From the NCBI GenBank assembly GCA_003427395.1, contig BFEA01000077.1, positions 344,972 through 366,947 on the forward strand: 21,976 nucleotides of DNA. The letters are read 5' to 3'. The position numbers and the translations under genes are program-made. The first letter of the stretch is position 1. The number at the start of each line of letters is the position of its first letter. The stretch is from Chara braunii. Taxonomy: Eukaryota > Streptophyta > Charophyceae > Charales > Characeae. This document shows positions 17,723-21,976 of the stretch, one piece after another. Under the pieces are notes generated by a model that ran no database searches, was not told the origin of the DNA, and worked only from the letters and a program-made list of their open reading frames with translations.

Positions 17723-18440
17723 GAACGTATTCTACTCTATGATACTGTACTTTACGATTCTATTATCTACGCTACTCTACTCTAAGGTACTCTACACTAC
17801 AATACTCTACACTACACTACTCTACACTACTCTACTCTACTCTACTCTACTCTACTCTACTCTACTCTACTCTACTTTAATTTGCGCTACTCTAGTTTTT
17901 GCTACTTTGCTCTACTCTACTCTACTCTACTCTACTCTACTCTACTCTACTCTACTCTACTCTACTCTGCTCTACTCTACTCTACGCTACTCTACTCTAC
18001 TCTACTCTAGTCTACTCTTCTCTCTATTTTTCTTTATTTTGCTCTACACTTCTTTGCTCTGCTCTACTCTGCTCTACTCTTCTTTTTTCTTTCCTACTCC
18101 GATGTTCCCTCCTTTGTTGTTCCCTATTGTGCTCTTCCCTATTTTGTTATTCCCTGCTCTATGCTTCCGTACTCTTCTCTACTGTACTATTCACTACTCT
18201 TCTCTTCCCTACGCTTCCCTTCCCTATGATTCTCTTCCTTCCACTTTAATCTCCTCCACTCCACTCTCCTCCACTCCTCTCCACTCCACTCCACTTCACA
18301 TCACTCCACTTCACTTCACTCCACTCTTCTCTACTTTACTCTCCACTCTACTCAACTCGACGTAACGCGGCTCGATCCGACTCTACTATACACTATGCTT
18401 CGCTACTTTTAAGCTACTCTACTCTACTTTGCTTCGCTTT
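17723..18440. repeat. (TCTAC)n pentamer tract, strongly degenerate in the middle
   Basis: Near-perfect TCTAC repeats at 17810-18010 grade into TTCCC, CTCTTC and CTCCA variants (18090-18330) and back to TCTAC. Most of the tract can still be parsed in fives. A long Leu-Tyr-Ser-Thr frame (17655-18365) exists only because the plus-strand repeat contains no stop in any frame; it is not a gene. Confidence 0.95.
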
Positions 18441-18450
18441 ACTCTATTGT

Positions 18451-18812
18451 TGTGCCGAACATTTTCGGAGCCTTTCCGAACGTCCGAACATGTTTGGGTG
18501 TTCTGCCGAACGCCACCCGAACGTGTTCGGCCGAACATATTTAAAAAAAAAAAAAAAAAAAAAAAGTCTTTTTATTTTTTTATTTTTTTATTTTTAACTC
18601 GAGTTTGGTTACGAATTTGACCATACCACGAAGGCAAAAGTTGTTTGTGTTATTATTTTACATAACATTTTTTTTTTTCAGATTTTGTGACGAAACTTTT
18701 TTTTTTTTTTTTTAATATTTTTATGTTCGCGTTCGGAAAGTTTTGGCGCTCGTTCGCGTTCGGTCCCGAACGTTCGGGCTTGGTCACCGAACCCGAACAC
18801 GATGCCACACAG
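18451..18812. mobile_element. Small non-autonomous transposon-like element E2 (CCGAAC-type ends)
   Basis: Both ends (18451-18540 and 18721-18800) are packed with CCGAAC/GTTCGG words, including CCGAACGTTCGG at 18766-18777, and run inward to AT-rich borders in mirror order. The core shares AAGGCAAAAGTTGTT (from 18631) and CATAACATTTTTTTT (from 18661) with E1. CTCTATTGT lies outside both ends (18442-18450, 18813-18821), an 8-9-bp target duplication as expected for hAT or Mutator-type insertion. The insertion is inside the TCTAC tract, which makes short matches easier by chance. No coding capacity. Confidence 0.65.
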
Positions 18813-18943
18813 CTCTATTGTAATCTAACCTACTCCACTCATAAACTTCAGGAGGCTTACAACGTTTGATTCTGGCAGCAAATTGTGTGACCTTTTGTCG
18901 GTCGATTCCAGTACACCGAACATGATGCTACACAACTCTATTG

Positions 18944-19165
18944 TACTCTAATCTACTTTACTCATCTCTACTCTATTATACTTTTCTCTACTCCTTTGAA
19001 CTCTACTATACTGTACTTTGTGCTATGATATTCTTATTTACTCTACACTACTTTACTGTAGTTTACTCTACTCTACTCTACACTACTTTACTCTACTCTA
19101 CTATACTCAACTCTACTCAACTCCACTCGATTGGACTCTACTCTACTCTACTCTACCTTACTCCA
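18944..19165. repeat. (TCTAC)n pentamer tract, second block
   Basis: Continues the tract on the far side of E2, with many TATAC, TTTAC and TCAAC variants. A segment ACCGAACATGATGCTACACA (18915-18934) just before it repeats the right flank of E2 (18787-18811). Confidence 0.85.
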
Positions 19166-19535
19166 GTGCCTGCAATTAGGTGGCCGTGGCTGCAACCCAC
19201 CCGGTCGAGCTGCACTCAACAGGCCTGGTCCAAGGGTAGATTTGAGACATGCAGGTGCAACTGGGGTTCAACCAGGTGGTGGCATGGCCCGGCTGCGGGC
19301 CACAGCTGGCTGTGGAATTTGTCGGGTCAACCGTGCAAGCCCCATGCCAATATATATCTATGTGTGTGTGTGTGTATGTATATGTATCTATAATATTCTA
19401 CATATGTATGAGTTTAGGACCGGAGTATATACGCTTATATTTTCCACCTGACCGTTCGAATTGCGTCGCTGCCTATGCGGGCCTGAATGAAAAATATGCA
19501 AGACTGGGAACGGAAGGAACTTCAACAAAATAATC
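19166..19535. other. Unassigned, with a GC-rich part and a short (GT)n
   Basis: At 19166-19350 the sequence is GC-rich with repeated GGTGCAACTGGGGTTCAACC-like words. GGGTTCAACC could be a weak B box, but no A box accompanies it. A short GT/TATG run lies at 19361-19388. Confidence 0.35.
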
Positions 19536-19686
19536 CTTTTTTTTTTTCTTTTTTTTTTTTTGCACAAACAACCCAAGTGGATGCTAGGGGTGCTGGTAGG
19601 AGTAGATACCACTAGCACTTCCCGGGAGGCTCCATCTATTGGTGGGGAGCAGCACTTGCTGGAAAGCAGGACCAGCGCCCCTAAAC
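19536..19686 (-). mobile_element. SINE-like family P, copy 5 (minus strand)
   Basis: Read on the minus strand: GCTTTCCAGCAAGTGCTGC, CCACCAATAGATGGAGCC, GCTCCTACCAGCACC-like text, then an A tail interrupted by G (the T run at 19537-19561 on the plus strand). It is the only inverted copy in the window. A clear target duplication was not found. Confidence 0.65.
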
Positions 19687-20130
19687 GTTAAGATTGTTTG
19701 TTTAGACTTTAAACAGATAATATGCAGTTGCGATGGCAGTCAGCCAATTGAAAGGCCTCGTCTGCGAAAGTGAAATTCGGTAGGCAGCACTACTCAATAG
19801 CCTGAGCTGCTTGTCTACATGATACATGACAACCTACGTCAAGCCTACCACCATACATATACTACATTGCCCTTTGAAAACCCATCACATTTCTTGTAGA
19901 TCATACATTTGTTTTTTGCGGTTGTGGCCCACCCTCAGCCCTAGAATCACCCACTGTCGTATTCGGGGTTCACCCTACCTCGCCCTTACGACTCGCTTTT
20001 CTCTGTCAGTTCCTACTTCGTATCTTTCTGTCAAGCCTCCATTATTTGTTTACAGATTGTCACTCTGGTCGCCTATTTTCCAATCAATATGAGTGACAAT
20101 GGATGTTCATCTCAAGATCATCCCGATCCG
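19687..20130. other. Unassigned sequence
   Basis: No repeat copy or RNA gene was seen. An 88-codon plus-strand frame at 19826-20092 is Ser/Leu/Pro-rich without domain evidence. Confidence 0.35.
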
Positions 20131-20685
20131 TCACTTGGCTCCGCCTTTTGTATTCGAGGTCATCATGACGATCTGGGTCGAGCGTCTGGCCAAGGCTCGA
20201 CCTTGTAGTTCCGGCTGAATCCGCCATTGTAGTCCAACCAGTGAGGGGGGAGGGGGTGAAAGTGGGGGGCGTGGGGGGCCATGGGGGTGGTGGCAACGGG
20301 GTGGGCGGGGGGGNGTTGGTGGGGAGTAGGGGAGACGTAATCGGTGGCAGAGAGCGGGGTAGGGGGGCGTGTGAGGGGTCATGTCGAGGCTCGTCGGTGG
20401 GGGGGGGACGGGAGGGGGTTTATCAGTAGGGAGGGGCGGAGCATCCAGCTCCCATGGAGCGAAGTGTGAGTTGTGTGGTGACTGGTCCAGGGTTTCGCGT
20501 TGGGGGGGATGACTGAGGGTTATAGGGGGGTGGGGAGGGGAGGGGTGGCGGGGCTTGAGTTGGGAGTGGGGGATACTGTGGGAGATCGTGAGCGGATGTG
20601 GGGGGGGTGGAGTCTGGCCAGCTCTGTTTGGGAGGATCTGCAGGTAGGTGGGAGGATCCGTCTTGTCCAGACGGTTTCGTCTCAC
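20131..20685 (-). CDS. Weak candidate open frame, proline-rich
   Basis: A 184-codon minus-strand frame containing long Pro/His/Ser stretches and one undetermined residue (N at 20314). The minus strand is C-rich here, which removes stop codons, so an open frame is expected by chance. A different minus frame at 20084-20230 reads MADSAGTTRSSLGQTLDPDR and on through an Asp/Arg-rich part to a stop, and looks somewhat more protein-like. Neither is recognised. An exon of an unknown gene or a decayed retrotransposon gag is possible but unsupported. Confidence 0.15.
   Translation of the reverse strand: MRRNRLDKTDPPTYLQILPNRAGQTPPPPHPLTISHSIPHSQLKPRHPSPPHPPITLSHPPQRETLDQSPHNSHFAPWELDAPPLPTDKPPPVPPPPTSLDMTPHTPPYPALCHRLRLPYSPPXPPRPPRCHHPHGPPRPPLSPPPPSLVGLQWRIQPELQGRALARRSTQIVMMTSNTKGGAK
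20241..20620 (+). repeat. G-rich tract with potential G-quadruplex motifs
   Basis: Many runs of 4-9 G, closely spaced, at 20243-20335, 20395-20420 and 20505-20615. They meet the usual G3+N1-7 rule on the plus strand several times. An N at 20314 inside a G run suggests sequencing or gap-filling difficulty. Confidence 0.8.
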
Positions 20686-20687
20686 CT

Positions 20688-20897
20688 CTATTGTTTCCAG
20701 TGGAGGTTTTGGTTGTCATCAAGCGTCGTCAGGTTGAGCGACAGGTCCAACAATTCCAGCTCGAACTTAAGTATTTGTTGCCTTTTCTTCATGTCGTCAG
20801 GCATAGTCTTCAAAGATTCTTTGAGGTTTTTCCATGCTTGATGAATGTTCAACAAAATAATCTCAATGTATCTGGACCAAATGAAAACTCTGTGCAT
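20688..20897 (-). CDS. Candidate exon of an unknown protein
   Basis: A 69-codon minus-strand frame whose central part (for example LKESLKTMPDDMKKRQQILK, followed by a Glu/Leu-rich stretch) is hydrophilic and amphipathic with normal codon variety, unlike the composition-driven frames nearby. A likely acceptor-like CAG (GCACAG) lies near its start. A donor-like AG|GTGAGA lies 2-3 nt after its stop, which does not fit a simple internal exon. On the plus strand TTGTTTCCAG (ending at 20700) resembles an acceptor, so the coding strand is not certain. No family is recognised. Confidence 0.22.
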   Translation of the reverse strand: MHRVFIWSRYIEIILLNIHQAWKNLKESLKTMPDDMKKRQQILKFELELLDLSLNLTTLDDNQNLHWKQ

Positions 20898-21260
20898 TCA
20901 TTTTTCTGAAGACATGCAGAAGGTTGTTCCAGGGCGGTGGCAAGATGTTGGAGTTTGTCACGGTTCCGTGGGGACTACAAGTGAGATTCTGGAGTGTCAT
21001 TCAATGTCATTGGGGGGGGGAACGGCCTTGGGGCAGCAGGCAGACAAACTGTGAAGTTGTGAAGCCCCTGAGTGGGTTAGCGGCAAACTGGCAGGCACGA
21101 GTCGCAGAAACAGTGGCGTGGCTTGCTGGTGTACGCACGCAGAGTCCTGACAGTGGACATGGGTGAAGTTGGAAAATCTGCAATTTTTTTATTTTTTTTT
21201 ATATAAATACATCCATGGGTAAGACCATGATCTCGGAGTGCTCACTTCCATGATGAATGC
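20898..21260. other. Unassigned sequence
   Basis: No repeat copy or RNA gene was found. Frames of 70-80 codons are probably random. Confidence 0.35.
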
Positions 21261-21268
21261 CTTTCAAT

Positions 21269-21799
21269 CTAAGTAGCAAATCCGGATATCCGGCAGACCA
21301 ATTTTATCCGAAATTTTTTCAATCCGGATGAAATTTTCGGATTAATTCCGGTGACGGAAAATCCGGCCCTGCGCAAAATATTTTTTTTTTACCGAAAAAA
21401 AAAAATCAAAAAAATCTGGAAACAAAATATGTTGTTCATATCAATGATATGAACAACTTTTGGCTTGAGGCCATCTTTGATTACTTAACAGATTTGAAGA
21501 TAAAAAATAAAACAGAACAAGAAAATAATATTTAGATAAAAAAAATTATAGAATGAATTATGCGTTCCCCCTCTAAACCCCTTTATTCCCTATCTTATCC
21601 CCTTTGAACCCTTCCAGGCCCTATCAAGCTTTTCATTAAATACGAACGTAGTTTTATTGTATTTTGGAGGCGCAATATCACTTTTTTTTTTTTTTAGGCC
21701 TTTTTTTTAATCATCCGGATTTTCGGACGATCCTTCCCCCCGATCATCCGGCCAGATAATCCGACCAGATTATCCGGCCAGATAACCCATGCTACCTAG
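21269..21799. mobile_element. hAT-like non-autonomous element E3 (ATCCGG-type ends)
   Basis: A perfect 8-bp direct repeat CTTTCAAT flanks the element (21261-21268 and 21800-21807). The terminal inverted repeats are CTAAGTAGCA (21269-21278) and TGCTACCTAG (21790-21799), matching at 9 of 10 positions. Inside both ends the word ATCCGG/CCGGAT recurs many times (21280-21372, 21713-21785). The 531-bp length, 8-bp duplication and short terminal repeats with subterminal repeats are typical of hAT MITEs. The core shares CAAAAGTTGTT with E1 and E2 (inverted here, 21451-21461). No transposase. Confidence 0.85.
21431..21457. repeat. 27-bp palindrome inside E3
   Basis: Arms GTTGTTCATATCA and TGATATGAACAAC are perfectly complementary around a single central base (21444). 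The right arm continues into the conserved core word of the E family, so one half of the palindrome appears to be an inverted copy of the core. Confidence 0.95.
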
Positions 21800-21928
21800 C
21801 TTTCAATGATGTTTGAGTTACTTGAAAAACAAAAAATCTATAGGGGAGCCAAGGTAGGAAAAAAAAAAAGAAAGTCATATTGATGTTTCATATTTAAACC
21901 ACCAGTACCTCGCCCTACTTGAGAAAAA

Positions 21929-21970
21929 CGACGCGGCCGTATATGCGCCGCGTCGGGTGGGGTACCCACC
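21929..21970. repeat. Two adjacent GC-rich palindromes at the window edge
   Basis: CGACGCGGC and GCCGCGTCG (21929-21937, 21947-21955) flank 9 bp. Next to them GGTGGG-GTA-CCCACC lies at 21956-21970. The style matches the word-rich arms of E1-E3, so another element may start here and continue past the window. Confidence 0.8.
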
Positions 21971-21976
21971 GGCGCA

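Noticed and set aside
17655-18365. The longest open frame of the window (236 codons, LLYST repeats)
   Set aside because: It is a by-product of the TCTAC pentamer, which contains no plus-strand stop in any frame. The reverse strand has TAG stops throughout.
21889-21910. A third copy of block M (TTTAAACCACCAGTACC)
   Set aside because: Only about 15 bp match and the flanks share nothing with blocks at 14913 or 16750.

Overview
This window looks like repeat-rich intergenic DNA from a eukaryotic nuclear genome. No open frame is longer than about 240 codons, and none resembles a conserved protein. Poly(A)-tailed SINE-like units, tRNA-like pol III heads, small elements with 8-bp target duplications, decayed LTR-type sequence and many micro- and minisatellites fill it. 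A run with a 'GCTGCCGAATTTTT' motif, plus RY (CATGCATG) next to a TATA box, fits the green lineage (land plant or streptophyte alga), but I cannot name the species.

Layout. 1-900: a tRNA-like SINE head (minus strand) and a three-copy, ~200-bp tandem array. 902-1440 (minus): a block homologous to 13755-14203 (plus), two old copies of one element end. 2688-4450: GT-rich DNA, an AT-rich tandem pair with short hairpins, a cluster of GCGC palindromes and a three-copy ~110-bp tandem. 4885-5440: three SINE-type pieces. 5640-7430: mostly unique DNA with one candidate promoter. 7436-8074: a diverged fragment of large-subunit (25S/28S) rRNA joined head-to-tail to a complete-length U6 snRNA-like sequence.

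9017-9504, 18451-18812 and 21269-21799: three short non-autonomous transposon-like elements with a common AT-rich core but different palindromic words in their ends. 10823-11583: nine units of a ~35-nt hairpin with a constant loop and variable stems whose two arms change together. 11873-12472: five tandem units alternating A-B-A-B-A. These two arrays and 13755-14203 lie in one stretch that could be a single large LTR or retrotransposon 3' region.

14206-17690: a nest of duplicated blocks (D, P, M) with SINE P inside. 17723-19165: a (TCTAC)n pentamer tract interrupted by one transposon-like element. 20130-20900: a G-rich tract and two weak minus-strand open frames. The window ends in strong palindromes that may begin another element.

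No gene set works together here. The strongest leads are the covarying hairpin array (10823-11583), the rRNA-U6 chimera (7436-8074) and the element family with a shared core and divergent ends. All similarities were judged by eye, against other parts of the window or remembered family consensus sequences.
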